DNA of 32,454 bases from Candidatus Bathyarchaeota archaeon (GCA_003141855.1 PLNS01000027.1:50009-82462); one strand, 5' to 3'. Shown: positions 7,347 to 14,373, counted from the first letter of the stretch. Made by a program: numbers and translations. The notes: a model not told the origin generated them from the sequence alone.

Positions 7347-8858
7347 TTAATCTAGAGGCAGTTGAATAATGAATTTAGCTCCTTTCCCTTCTTCACTTTC
7401 AAAACCAACGGTTCCATTTAATGCCTCAACTAAACGTTTTACAACAGCTAAACCTAAGCCTTGTCCCTTTGCTTTTGTGGTAAACATCGGAGTAAAAAGT
7501 TTGTCCTTTATATGCTCAGGAATGCCAACTCCAGTATCCGTAACTTCGACCTCTGCATTACCTCCAACTCTATAAGCTCCAATCAATAGTTTTCCTCCAT
7601 TTAGCATAGCCTGAATTGCGTTTGTTATAAGATTAGTTAGTATACGTGAAATTAGGGTCGGGTCGCTCCTCAGTCTTATTGAAGGGTCAATTTCAAATGA
7701 GCACTGTATGTTATCTGGAATACTCATAGGCTTGAGGACGTTAATAGTCAATTCATACAAGTTGACGTTAATGTGTTCAGGCTTGAGTAGCTTGTAATAA
7801 TCCTGCAAATCAGCAACTATCTTGTTAATATAGCCAATGTTATTCTCAATGCTATCTAAGCTTTCGATGGCATCCTGCTTTGATTTGCCATCAGACATAG
7901 AAACTACCGCCTCCCTAAGCAAATAAACATCGCTAATCATGCCCTGTAACGGATTGCGAATGTCGTGCCCAACCATCCCCGCAGTAGCGCCAATAGCCGC
8001 TAAACGCTCGGAATCCTTCAACTTTTTAGTGCGTTCTTCTACTATCTTCTCCAAATCGTTAGCGTACACTTCAAGTTTTTCTTGCAGTTCCTTGCGGTCT
8101 GTAATATCTCGAACGAAAATTAAAATACCGTCAGCCGTGGGAAAAACATTATATTCAAACCAACCTTTCACGATGCGACTTTTATAATCAAAACGTTTGG
8201 GAATTTTTGTTCGTAATACTTCTCTATAAATCTCTTCAAAAATTGACCCTCTATCATTTGGAAAGAACTCCCAAAGGTTCCGCCCGATTAGATTTTTGGG
8301 TTCAAAACCATAAATTGTCGCTATTCGTTTGTTCACATAGGTAAAATTCAAATCGCTATCCAAAGCAAAAAACCCATCACCAATGCTTTCCAGAATATCA
8401 CTTGTCTTTTTTGCTTGCTTTGACAACATTTCTTCAGATTTCTTGCGCTCAGTAATATCTTCACCAGAACTCAACGTTCCAATAAGTTGCCCTTTTTCAT
8501 CTTTTAGCTCGACATTGTACCAGCTTATTATTCGCCTTTCGCCGCTTTTGGTGACGACATAATTTTCATGATGAATGGGCATTAGGGATTTTCCTTGTAC
8601 CCAATCATCGAAGAACTTGCGGATTTCCTTCCTCTCTTCAGTCAGCAAGAGAGCTTCCCAGTTCTTCTCTTTTAATTCTCCTTCTTTGTATCCTAAAATT
8701 TCATAACCTTTTTTGTTTAGAAAGGCTATTTTGAAATGCTTGTCTAATGCTAGAAGTATATTTCCAGCAATATTGAGGTAGCTTTGCTCTATGTTTTTTT
8801 GGTTTATAAACTCCTGATTAGTGTTCTTGCGTTCGTTTTCTGCCAAAAAAATCCTCAA
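7347..8858 (-). CDS. PAS-PAS sensor histidine kinase (orphan)
   Basis: A soluble sensor kinase of 503 residues without membrane segments. It has PAS 1 (about 25-137, ending SSGEDITERKK), PAS 2 (about 150-258, ending FVRDITDRKE), a coiled coil (258-285), HisKA with phospho-acceptor His298 in VGHDIRNPL, and HATPase_c with the N box NLITNAIQAM (409-418), G1 DTGVGIP (441-447), F box FTPMFTTK and G2 GQGLGLAV. All catalytic motifs are intact. No response-regulator gene is nearby, so it is an orphan. No heme or flavin motif is evident in the PAS domains. The predicted start is TTG, about 26 bases after the TATA-like GCTTATATCC on the minus strand, which suggests a leaderless message. Confidence 0.93.
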   Translation of the reverse strand: MRIFLAENERKNTNQEFINQKNIEQSYLNIAGNILLALDKHFKIAFLNKKGYEILGYKEGELKEKNWEALLLTEERKEIRKFFDDWVQGKSLMPIHHENYVVTKSGERRIISWYNVELKDEKGQLIGTLSSGEDITERKKSEEMLSKQAKKTSDILESIGDGFFALDSDLNFTYVNKRIATIYGFEPKNLIGRNLWEFFPNDRGSIFEEIYREVLRTKIPKRFDYKSRIVKGWFEYNVFPTADGILIFVRDITDRKELQEKLEVYANDLEKIVEERTKKLKDSERLAAIGATAGMVGHDIRNPLQGMISDVYLLREAVVSMSDGKSKQDAIESLDSIENNIGYINKIVADLQDYYKLLKPEHINVNLYELTINVLKPMSIPDNIQCSFEIDPSIRLRSDPTLISRILTNLITNAIQAMLNGGKLLIGAYRVGGNAEVEVTDTGVGIPEHIKDKLFTPMFTTKAKGQGLGLAVVKRLVEALNGTVGFESEEGKGAKFIIQLPLD

Positions 8859-8878
8859 ATATATTCACCCTTTTTGGG

Positions 8879-8888
8879 GATATAAGCG
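8879..8888 (-). promoter_or_regulatory. TATA box of the histidine kinase gene
   Basis: On the minus strand GCTTATATCC lies 21-30 bases before the proposed TTG start at 8858. The normal TATA-to-start distance then puts transcription initiation on the start codon itself. Confidence 0.4.
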
Positions 8889-9025
8889 ATGCGATTAGTT
8901 TAGTAATCTCAAAACCTACTATTTTCTTTGGGGATGCAAGACAGAGTCCTTGGGTCGAGGAGGGTGGCCTTTAGGGAAGTGTATTCGCTACCTGAGGTGT
9001 TTTTGCTTGAATCTCTAATTTTCGA

Positions 9026-9307
9026 TTAGAAATGTAAGATAAATCTAAGCAACAATACTACAGAAGTAAATGTAACTACAGTTATCACAAGCAGACCTAA
9101 TGTTTTTTTTATTTTAACTTGTTTTCGGTGTTTATGTTGTTCAAGCCTTAAGTCAGAGCGGTTTTTAGCTCCTAACAAACTTAAAAAAATACGTTGAAAA
9201 GTGGGCATGCCTTTGCCTTTAGCTCCGACAAATTCTCTTTTTGTGCTTCTTTCTACTTTTTTTGTCTTTTTTCTTTTCCATCGGTCGTTAATCTGCTTTA
9301 GATTCAT
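9026..9307 (-). CDS. Small basic protein with C-terminal membrane anchor
   Basis: An unrecognised 93-residue protein. Residues 1-66 are very basic (WKRKKTKKVERSTKREF, KHRKQVKIKK), and residues 68-91 (TLGLLVITVVTFTSVVLLLRF) form one hydrophobic helix. The layout suggests a tail-anchored protein with a nucleic-acid- or membrane-binding cytosolic head; this is inference. The ATG at 9307 is the natural start, although no strong ribosome site is seen. A small stem TCTAAT-TTTCG-ATTAGA (9014-9030) covers its stop codon and may help end the transcript. A similarly basic short reading frame lies at 10008-10196. Confidence 0.5.
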   Translation of the reverse strand: MNLKQINDRWKRKKTKKVERSTKREFVGAKGKGMPTFQRIFLSLLGAKNRSDLRLEQHKHRKQVKIKKTLGLLVITVVTFTSVVLLLRFILHF

Positions 9308-9482
9308 TGCTTGTCGCCTTAGTGCCTAAAAGTATGTCTATTTTTATTTATATGGTTTTTTGGGTCTTGGGGTGCCAAAGAACGGCTTTCTTTACTCTTA
9401 TGCTGACATAGAGTAATTCTTTGCTTCTTTTCCAAAGAAGGATAAGTAGTTTGTTGGAGATGCTTTTCCATAATTTGCCTGA

Positions 9483-9779
9483 TTATTCTTCTACTGGAGT
9501 ATTCGTTTTGCTGTTAGCTATTTGCCGTTCTAACTCATCATATGGTTTTTTGATACGTTTTACCGTTTTTGTTAGTTCCTCTATGATGTCTTTAAAAGGT
9601 GATATGAGTTTTCCAGTAGTTCCCCAAGTATCTAAAAGGTTTTTTCTTTGTTTAGCGTCTTCCTTCCAAAGTTCTATGAAGTGTTCTCCAATTTTTTCAT
9701 TTTCTCCTGCTTCGGGGTCGGCTGTGTTGCAGTTTCTTTTTAAGTGTCTTAGCAGTTTTCTTGATGGTTGATTCTTCAT
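9483..9779 (-). CDS. Hypothetical helical protein
   Basis: A 98-residue highly charged and probably all-helical protein, not recognised. The central WKEDAKQRKNLLDTWGTTGKLISPFKDIIEELTK region and the tail KKPYDELERQIANSK have heptad-like spacing. No cysteine motif, signal peptide or membrane segment is seen. It is preferred over the opposite-strand frame because of its charged, helix-like composition. A TATA-like GATAAATATT lies about 35 bases upstream of the ATG, inside the left arm of the inverted repeat at 9809-9905, so that structure could affect its expression. Reality as a gene is moderately supported only. Confidence 0.45.
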   Translation of the reverse strand: MKNQPSRKLLRHLKRNCNTADPEAGENEKIGEHFIELWKEDAKQRKNLLDTWGTTGKLISPFKDIIEELTKTVKRIKKPYDELERQIANSKTNTPVEE

Positions 9780-9808
9780 AGGCGTTCCGTTTCATCCATA
9801 GCATTACG

Positions 9809-9905
9809 TTGACAATATTTATCTGACTGGGATGTTGTTCTATCTGCGGGGAATGATGTCGCCGTCCCAGTCTGATAGGGAAGATGAAGAATAAAATATT
9901 GACAG
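9809..9905. repeat. Long imperfect inverted repeat
   Basis: TATCTGACTGGGA (9820-9832) and TCCCAGTCTGATA (9865-9877) pair with one mismatch around a 32-base loop. Flanking copies of the AATATT word (left TTGACAATATTT at 9809, right AAATATTGAC from 9893) pair again outside an asymmetric bulge. The element could fold as one hairpin in RNA or be a decayed small mobile element. It overlaps the promoter region of the gene ending at 9483. Nothing else is seen between 9780 and 10007. Confidence 0.5.
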
Positions 9906-10007
9906 ACCCCAAAACAAGCGCCTTGATAAATAAAACTCAAACAGACAAAGATAGATAATACGTAAAAAGTGGATTGGAGAAGCAAACAAGTAAGTTAAGG
10001 CAGAGCG

Positions 10008-10196
10008 CTATTTTTTGCCTTTGCTCGCGTGTTTGGCTGGAAGTGAGACCTGTTTTCTATCTTTTCGCTTCTGGTCTTTTTCTCGCATTATTTTCTTATG
10101 CTGTTCTAACCCTTCAGCTTTCTTTGCTTTCCTAGACAAAATCTTCAACCTTAGCAAGCAATAGAAAACAACGGCACTCAAAAACCTTGCCCCCAA
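10008..10196 (-). CDS. Possible small lysine-rich protein
   Basis: A 62-codon frame whose last 45 residues (LKILSRKAKKAEGLEQHKK onward) are strongly basic and helix-forming, ending in KHASKGKK. Similarly basic short proteins in archaea bind nucleic acids or ribosomes, but no family is recognised. The start is uncertain: TTG at 10196, or an internal TTG before KILSRK. No clear promoter was found, so confidence is low. Confidence 0.3.
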   Translation of the reverse strand: MGARFLSAVVFYCLLRLKILSRKAKKAEGLEQHKKIMREKDQKRKDRKQVSLPAKHASKGKK

Positions 10197-10213
10197 ACCC
10201 CATGGCTTGCAGT

Positions 10214-10227
10214 AATATTTAATAAAT
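10214..10227 (+). promoter_or_regulatory. TATA box of the zinc-ribbon gene
   Basis: TAATATTTAATAAATAA is a strong AT-rich archaeal promoter core centred about 26 bases before the ATG at 10246. This predicts a leaderless message and supports a real gene there despite the broken frame. Confidence 0.45.
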
Positions 10228-10245
10228 AAAACAGTTTACGCTAAG

Positions 10246-10407
10246 ATGGGGAGAAGAAAAAACGCCCAGCGTTGAAATACGTTGTCCAAAATGCGGTTCA
10301 TCTGCGGTTGAGAGAAGCAAGAACCAGGAGTGCCGTTGTACTAAGTGTGGGGGACTCTTTTATTTTGTTACTCCGCAGTGTGGTTCCCAAACTGATTTGG
10401 AAAGATA
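10246..10407 (+). pseudogene. Zinc-ribbon protein gene with apparent one-base insertion
   Basis: The ATG at 10246 starts MGRRKNAQR and stops at 10273-10275. Beginning at 10262 in the +1 frame, the sequence reads TPSVEIRCPKCGSSAVERSK and on to a CRCTKCGG knuckle, ending ...DLERYNL-stop at 10407. Removing one A from the six-A run at 10257-10262 joins the two into a 53-residue basic-headed zinc-ribbon protein with CPKC and CTKC pairs. The good promoter and intact ribbon argue for a real gene. The break is either a sequencing error in a homopolymer, a true mutation, or a +1 recoding event. Two-cysteine-pair ribbons of this size occur in transcription- or ribosome-linked small archaeal proteins; the exact function is unknown. 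Confidence 0.55.
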
Positions 10408-10480
10408 TAATCTCTAAAGCGCGTAGAGCGTTTTTTTTCGTGCGGTTTTGGGTGAATCCGTGTTTTTGACCATCAACTTT

Positions 10481-10514
10481 ATATGAATAAATATTCATAT
10501 GAATTATTATTCAT
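10481..10514 (+). promoter_or_regulatory. ArsR-type operator overlapping promoter
   Basis: ATATGAATAAATATTCATAT (10481-10500) is a 9-base perfect dyad with a 2-base centre, containing TGAA-N6-TTCA as in SmtB/ArsR operators. A second dyad ATGAAT-TATT-ATTCAT (10499-10514) overlaps its end. The TATA box (TTTATATG, 10478-10485) lies inside the first, so bound repressor would block the basal factors. Autoregulation by the adjacent ArsR protein is the obvious reading. Confidence 0.75.
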
Positions 10515-10860
10515 GCGATTAAAGGAAAGATGGAACAAAATGAAAAAAGGGCTAACAAAAATCTGCCACCGCTTCTTCACCAACCTAGCAAACCCCACCC
10601 GCCTCGCCGCACTCGAACAACTAATGGACAAACCCATGAGCGTAAACGAACTCGCAACCGCACTCGGACAAGAACAAAGCATGATCTCGCACAACCTCAA
10701 ACCCCTACTCCAATGCAACCTCATCACCATCCAAAAACAAGGCAAAAAACACATCTACACCGTCAACCAAGAAACCCTAAGCCCAATCTTTGAAGCCATC
10801 CAAAACCACGCCCAAAAATTCTGCCCCACAGGCGGAAAATGCCTAAAAGGAGAAAACTAA
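10513..10860 (+). CDS. ArsR/SmtB-family repressor
   Basis: A winged-helix metal- or redox-responsive repressor. FFTNLANPTRLAALEQLMDKPMSVNELATALG and QSMISHNLKPLLQCNLI form the helix-turn-helix core, GKKHIYTVN the wing, and FCPTGGKC near the C-terminus supplies two cysteines that could bind metal or an Fe-S cluster or form a disulfide. The ATG at 10513 is chosen over the one at 10483: the upstream one lies in the operator, and 10513 is about 30 bases after the TATA box, as for a leaderless gene. An ATG at 10540 is also possible. It is the first gene of an operon with a ferredoxin (1-base gap) and a zinc protein. The coding strand is rich in A and C. Confidence 0.9.
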   Translation: MRLKERWNKMKKGLTKICHRFFTNLANPTRLAALEQLMDKPMSVNELATALGQEQSMISHNLKPLLQCNLITIQKQGKKHIYTVNQETLSPIFEAIQNHAQKFCPTGGKCLKGEN

Positions 10861-10861
10861 C

Positions 10862-11515
10862 ATGATAAAAAGAAAAATCGTAAACATAAACGAAAACCTC
10901 TGCAACGGATGCGGCAACTGCATCCCCAAATGCGCAGAAGGCGCCCTCCTAATAGTAAACGGCAAGGCAAAAATAATCAAAGAAACCTACTGCGACGGCT
11001 TAGGTGCCTGTTTGGGGCAGTGCCCTCAAGGAGCAATAACCATAACCGAACGCGAAGCCGAAGCCTTCAACGAAGCGGAAGTGCATGAGCATCTTAAAAA
11101 TAAGACAAGTCCCGCTTCAGAAATGAACATCCCAGCCAATGCGGCACCGCAAAAGCTCCAGTGGCCCATAAAACTAAACCTTGTCCCAATAAAAGCGCCG
11201 TTCTTCGAAAACGCCGACCTGCTACTTGCCGCTGACTGCGCCCCTGTTGCCCTCAAAAACTTCCACGACACCCTGATGCCTGGGAAACGAGTCATCATAG
11301 GCTGCCCCAAATTCGACGACGCCAGAGCATACGCCCAAAAACTAACAGAAATCCTCAAACAAAACAACATTGCCAGCATAACCGTCGTCCACATGGAAGT
11401 GCCCTGTTGCACTGGCTTAAAATGGGCAGTAAACAAGGCGCTTGAAGCCTCAGGCAAGCAAATTCCAGTTAAAGAGTACGAGGTAAAAATTGGGGGTGAA
11501 ATCGTTGAGCTCTAA
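10862..11515 (+). CDS. Ferredoxin-domain protein with C-terminal cysteine domain
   Basis: An iron-sulfur protein of 217 residues. The N-terminal 2[4Fe-4S]-type domain has one complete motif (Cys14, 17, 20, 24). The second reads C44-DGLGA-C50-LGQ-C54-P, where Leu47 replaces the usual cysteine, so that site may hold [3Fe-4S] or use an odd ligand. The C-terminal domain (about 105-217) carries ADLLLAADCAPVAL, VIIGCPKFDD and HMEVPCCTGLKWAV; this arrangement recurs in stand-alone anaerobe ferredoxins of unknown partner. The protein is cytoplasmic. It lies one base after the ArsR stop with a GGAGAAAACTAAC leader, and overlaps the next gene, so it is a tightly coupled middle gene. A role in redox or metal stress under ArsR control is inferred. 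Confidence 0.88.
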   Translation: MIKRKIVNINENLCNGCGNCIPKCAEGALLIVNGKAKIIKETYCDGLGACLGQCPQGAITITEREAEAFNEAEVHEHLKNKTSPASEMNIPANAAPQKLQWPIKLNLVPIKAPFFENADLLLAADCAPVALKNFHDTLMPGKRVIIGCPKFDDARAYAQKLTEILKQNNIASITVVHMEVPCCTGLKWAVNKALEASGKQIPVKEYEVKIGGEIVEL

Positions 11516-11759
11516 AGACAAACCCGTGGAAAAGAACCCTCAAACCTGCCCTGGACTGCGCGACCTCCTCCAGCCTAAACCAGCCTACATTAAATGCCAC
11601 GTTTGCGGCGGCGACCTGGAAATTTGGAGCGACGAAGACAAAACAACCTGCCCCGAATGCAGAGCCGAATGGAAACGCCCCGACAAAGCAGCCGCCTGCC
11701 TAGAATACTGCCAATACGCCGACAAATGCAGAGGAATAATAGAGTCCAGAAAAACCTAA
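11496..11759 (+). CDS. Small zinc-ribbon protein
   Basis: An 87-residue cysteine-rich protein. It has CPGLRDLLQP near the N-terminus, a KCHVCGGDLEIWSDEDKTTCPEC zinc-ribbon in the middle (two CxxC pairs) and a C-terminal CLEYCQYADKC cluster. The pattern of a ribbon followed by a CLEYC..ADKC tail is typical of small accessory proteins beside ferredoxins in anaerobes, whose role is not established. The start is GTG at 11496, with TTG at 11490 as an alternative; either overlaps the ferredoxin gene by about 20 bases. It is the last gene of the ArsR operon. Confidence 0.75.
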   Translation: MKSLSSKDKPVEKNPQTCPGLRDLLQPKPAYIKCHVCGGDLEIWSDEDKTTCPECRAEWKRPDKAAACLEYCQYADKCRGIIESRKT

Positions 11760-11793
11760 CCAAAGTCTAAGGTATTGTAATATAAACCTCACG

Positions 11794-11826
11794 AGGTGAC
11801 TACATTTGCGTAATTTGTAGTCACCT
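11794..11826. repeat. Inverted pair of the AGGTGACTACA word, 3' side of fic
   Basis: AGGTGACTACA (11794-11804) and TGTAGTCACCT (11816-11826) are perfect 11-base inverted copies with an 11-base spacer, touching the stop codon of the Fic gene. The same 10-base word GGTGACTACA occurs twice more upstream of that gene, at 12775 and 12806. It may act as a transcription-stop hairpin for the Fic and ferredoxin operons, as a protein-binding site, or as an insertion boundary. Confidence 0.7.
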
Positions 11827-12764
11827 TATTTGAGCATTTTTTTGAGTGCACGGTATTCTTTTAGCATGAGTTCTAATGTTGGGCGTATATTGTGGTCTTT
11901 TTCGTATGCTTGTAGTGCGGCGTAGTATTGTGTTCGGTTTTTTAGTTCAATATTTAACGGTGGCAGGTTATGTTTTAGCAATATGTTGTTTAAGATTAGT
12001 CTTCCTACTCTGCCGTTTCCATCTTGGAATGGATGGATAATTTCAAACTGATTGTGGATTACGCCAGCTAAAACTAACGGTGGATATTTGTTCTTGTTTT
12101 GGTAGTACCATTGCGTCATTTCTTTGAGCAGTGGGCTTACTTGTTGAGAGGGTGCTCCTCGATGCACAACATTTCCATAGGCATCTGCAACTACTACTTC
12201 TACGCCTTTTGCCCTGAATTTTCCAGCAAAGTGCTTTGAATTTTTAAAAACTATCCTATGGAGCTTTTTTACGAGTTTTAGAGAAACATGCTCGTCGGTT
12301 CTGCGTATGTAGTCAACTGCTTCGGCAACACCGTAAGTTTCGGCAATGTCCTCTTTGGTTTTATCTTCTGGCCAGCCCTTGTTTTGAAGTATGTCTTTGA
12401 CTTCTTTGGCTTCCACAAAAGAGCCTTCGATGGCATTCGTATCATAGGTGAAGGCTTCCTTGAACCTGTTCCAGTCAAATTCAGAAAGATGGCGCACGCG
12501 CAGTTCCCCACGGGCCTCAAGAGTCGCAAGTTCATTCAACTCAAAAGGTGAAAGCGCGGTGACGAAGGGGTCATGTATCTCCTTTGTCTTCGCAATTCTC
12601 CGCTTAAGCTCAGTTTCAGCGGTTTTCCTTTTTGACTCAAGTTCTGCAGAGGACAAATCTGTGCCAAGGAATACCCTAACTTTCCTGACTCTACCGCCTT
12701 CCCTGAAGGAATGCGCTAGGTAATACTTTTTTGAACCTGATTTTTCCCGAACCTCAAGATGCAC
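11826..12764 (-). CDS. Fic-domain AMP-transferase, class II
   Basis: A 312-residue Fic protein that would transfer AMP (or another nucleotide moiety) from NTP to a protein hydroxyl. The active-site loop HPFQDGNGRVGR (about 244-255) is complete. The N-terminal inhibitory motif TNAIEGS (about 112-118) marks a class II, self-inhibited enzyme in which the Glu blocks ATP until relieved. The first ~60 residues (KYYLAHSFREGGRVRKVRVFLG) form a basic beta-hairpin region of the type that precedes archaeal Fic domains and may bind nucleic acid or target. The GTG start is about 26 bases after AAATTTAAATTT, so the message may be leaderless. No antitoxin gene is adjacent. The gene stands alone beside tRNA-Val, with four copies of one 10-base word around it. 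Confidence 0.93.
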   Translation of the reverse strand: MHLEVREKSGSKKYYLAHSFREGGRVRKVRVFLGTDLSSAELESKRKTAETELKRRIAKTKEIHDPFVTALSPFELNELATLEARGELRVRHLSEFDWNRFKEAFTYDTNAIEGSFVEAKEVKDILQNKGWPEDKTKEDIAETYGVAEAVDYIRRTDEHVSLKLVKKLHRIVFKNSKHFAGKFRAKGVEVVVADAYGNVVHRGAPSQQVSPLLKEMTQWYYQNKNKYPPLVLAGVIHNQFEIIHPFQDGNGRVGRLILNNILLKHNLPPLNIELKNRTQYYAALQAYEKDHNIRPTLELMLKEYRALKKMLK

Positions 12765-12774
12765 AGTATAAATT

Positions 12775-12815
12775 GGTGACTACACAAATTTAAATTTTCT
12801 GCACAGGTGACTACA
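12775..12815. repeat. Two direct GGTGACTACA words in the fic promoter
   Basis: GGTGACTACA occurs at 12775-12784 and 12806-12815, 31 bases apart (about three helical turns). The two copies flank the TTTAAATT promoter core of the Fic gene. The same-face spacing suits cooperative binding of a regulator. Two more copies sit at the other end of the gene. Confidence 0.65.
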
Positions 12816-12874
12816 AAACAATTTACCCAAACCACCAAAAAACAAACTACATCGAGCAAAACAAAAGCACTTTG

Positions 12875-12952
12875 TGGTGGGCCGGACCGGATTCGGACCG
12901 GCGACCTTCTGCACGTCAAGCAGATGTCCTAACCAGGCTAGACGACCGGCCC
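12875..12952 (-). tRNA. tRNA-Val (anticodon GAC)
   Basis: Read on the minus strand, a full cloverleaf is visible. The acceptor stem is GGGCCGG with CCGGCCC, discriminator A, and an encoded CCA (12875-12877). The anticodon stem is TCTGC/GCAGA with loop TTGACGT, giving anticodon GAC (12915-12917). The T arm is GCCGG-TCCGAAT-CCGGT, with C replacing the usual second T of the T loop. No intron is present. A TATA box lies upstream at 12982-12990. Confidence 0.93.
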
Positions 12953-12981
12953 ACATTTTTTGCATCTGTTTACGCTGTTTT

Positions 12982-12990
12982 CCTATATAG
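12982..12990 (-). promoter_or_regulatory. TATA box of tRNA-Val
   Basis: On the minus strand CTATATAGG is centred 34 bases before the mature 5' end, as expected for an archaeal tRNA promoter with a short leader removed by RNase P. Confidence 0.6.
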
Positions 12991-13122
12991 TCGCTTCGTC
13001 TTGTGAGGCGATGCAATACTTGATTTTCCAGCTTGTATTAAACCATTTCCCAAATGCTTGCTTACTATGACAGCAAGTTTTAAGCCATCTCACGCATAAT
13101 ATGTGAATCTGGGTAAGAGGCT

Positions 13123-14373
13123 ATGGCTGCAACGGACGAAGTGCTCTCGTTACTAGTTGAATTCATAAACAAGAATTCTAACGTCGTTGACGTCCAATGG
13201 GACCGACGCATGAGCCCGCGCCTGCTGGTTAACCCCTACTCGGAAAAATACGAAGAAAGAAAAACCGTAGCCCACTATCTACTGCTCGCAGCCTCAATAC
13301 TTGACGATACAGTGGTAGGGTACCCAGAAAACGCCCGAATGCTCATGGTGTACCTGCATGAAGCTTTCGGCAACAACCTATTCGAAATCAAAAAAGCACA
13401 CCTCTTCGAAGAAGAAATAGTGAAAGCTGACTTCTACCACGATTTAGGCCCAAACAAGAAAGCCGCCTCAGAAATTTTAGCCCAAATCAACCTGTTCGTC
13501 AAACTTAAAGCAGAAAAAAACCTGCTAAAATACGCTCAAAAATTCACTAAGCCCAAAGACTTCATCGAGGATATGGCACAAAACGTCACTGCGTTCAGTG
13601 GACCGCATAAGGATCGCGCTTGTATTTACATGCGGTGGATGGTGCGTCCCCAGCCTGACCTGCAAATCTACGACCACCTCCTGCCAGAAGACCTCTACGT
13701 GCCCTTAACAAAAGAGAACGCTAACGTCGCAGCCAGTTTAGGAATAATAAATTCCGCTTCACCATCGTTATGGAGAGACGAGCCAACAGCTGCGGAAGCT
13801 AGACAAAAATTAACTGATTTTGCAAAACGGCTCTTCCCGCAAGACCCCGCGAAGGTTGACTACCCATTTTTCCTCTTAGGCAGATGGCTCAAGCAAAAAA
13901 CCCTAAACCGCTACACACTCAAAACTGCGCTCGACTTCCTTGACCGCATGCAAAAAATCACTGGGCAGTCACAGGCGTATTACCAAAAGATGAGTCGCTA
14001 TAAAAGCGGATGGGAGAAAAAAACCGCCCTCACCCTTTTGAGGATGCACATTCCATTCGGTTACGAAACAATCAGTTTCCCCCTGCCAAACGAAGTTTAC
14101 ACTCCGGATTTTATTTTGGAGAAAACTGTTCAGGGAAGAAAAATAGTCCTTGAACCGCATTTTGAAATGACCAAAAAGCAAGCCCGCAAATATGCTCTCT
14201 TCAAACGGACTTACGGGCACAAATTCCTCCTAATCCTTCTGCTGAAAAACGACTTGATACCCATGTACCATCAACGCAACATATTAACTGATGATGTCTG
14301 TGATGATGTTTGGCCGATTGAGTTCATTCACTTGTTAGCGGAGAAAATTAGAAGGGGAACTTATGGTGAGTAA
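13123..14373 (+). CDS. DUF2400/HhH-like domain fused to a putative PD-(D/E)XK nuclease domain
   Basis: A 416-residue protein. The middle part (about 140-255: FTKPKDFIEDM, RACIYMRWMVRPQPDLQIY, LYVPL.., ASLGI, VDYPFFLLGR) resembles the DUF2400 family, which is thought to be related to HhH-GPD DNA glycosylases. The C-terminal ~120 residues look like a restriction-type nuclease core: Glu298 in GWEKK, VYTPDF with Asp329, IVLEPHFE with Glu344, and a KYALFKRTYGHKFLLILLL strand. His346 stands where the catalytic Lys is usual, so activity is uncertain. Both assignments are from pattern memory and moderately sure. The protein is probably cytosolic and DNA-directed, possibly in repair or genome defence. 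The gene is solitary, with ATG at 13123 and a weak GTAAGAGG leader. Confidence 0.6.
   Translation: MAATDEVLSLLVEFINKNSNVVDVQWDRRMSPRLLVNPYSEKYEERKTVAHYLLLAASILDDTVVGYPENARMLMVYLHEAFGNNLFEIKKAHLFEEEIVKADFYHDLGPNKKAASEILAQINLFVKLKAEKNLLKYAQKFTKPKDFIEDMAQNVTAFSGPHKDRACIYMRWMVRPQPDLQIYDHLLPEDLYVPLTKENANVAASLGIINSASPSLWRDEPTAAEARQKLTDFAKRLFPQDPAKVDYPFFLLGRWLKQKTLNRYTLKTALDFLDRMQKITGQSQAYYQKMSRYKSGWEKKTALTLLRMHIPFGYETISFPLPNEVYTPDFILEKTVQGRKIVLEPHFEMTKKQARKYALFKRTYGHKFLLILLLKNDLIPMYHQRNILTDDVCDDVWPIEFIHLLAEKIRRGTYGE

Noticed and set aside
8934-9029. 31-codon plus-strand frame starting MQDRVLGSRRVAF
   Set aside because: It is short and has no clear promoter or family. It overlaps the stop of the minus-strand gene at 9026.
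9421-9771. 116-residue plus-strand reading frame
   Set aside because: It is Ser/Phe/Leu-rich, as expected for the shadow of the charged minus-strand gene at 9483-9779.
10257-10263. Programmed -1 frameshift on A AAA AAC at the zinc-ribbon gene
   Set aside because: The heptamer is a classic -1 slip site in the right register, but the ribbon is in the +1 frame. A -1 shift would lead into the wrong frame.
11826-12764. Fic with adjacent antitoxin (class I toxin-antitoxin pair)
   Set aside because: The inhibitory TNAIEGS motif is in the same protein, which makes it class II, and no small partner gene is adjacent.
12875-13122. tRNA-Val as attachment site of an integrated element
   Set aside because: No direct copy of the tRNA 3' end, integrase or phage-like gene is seen in the window.
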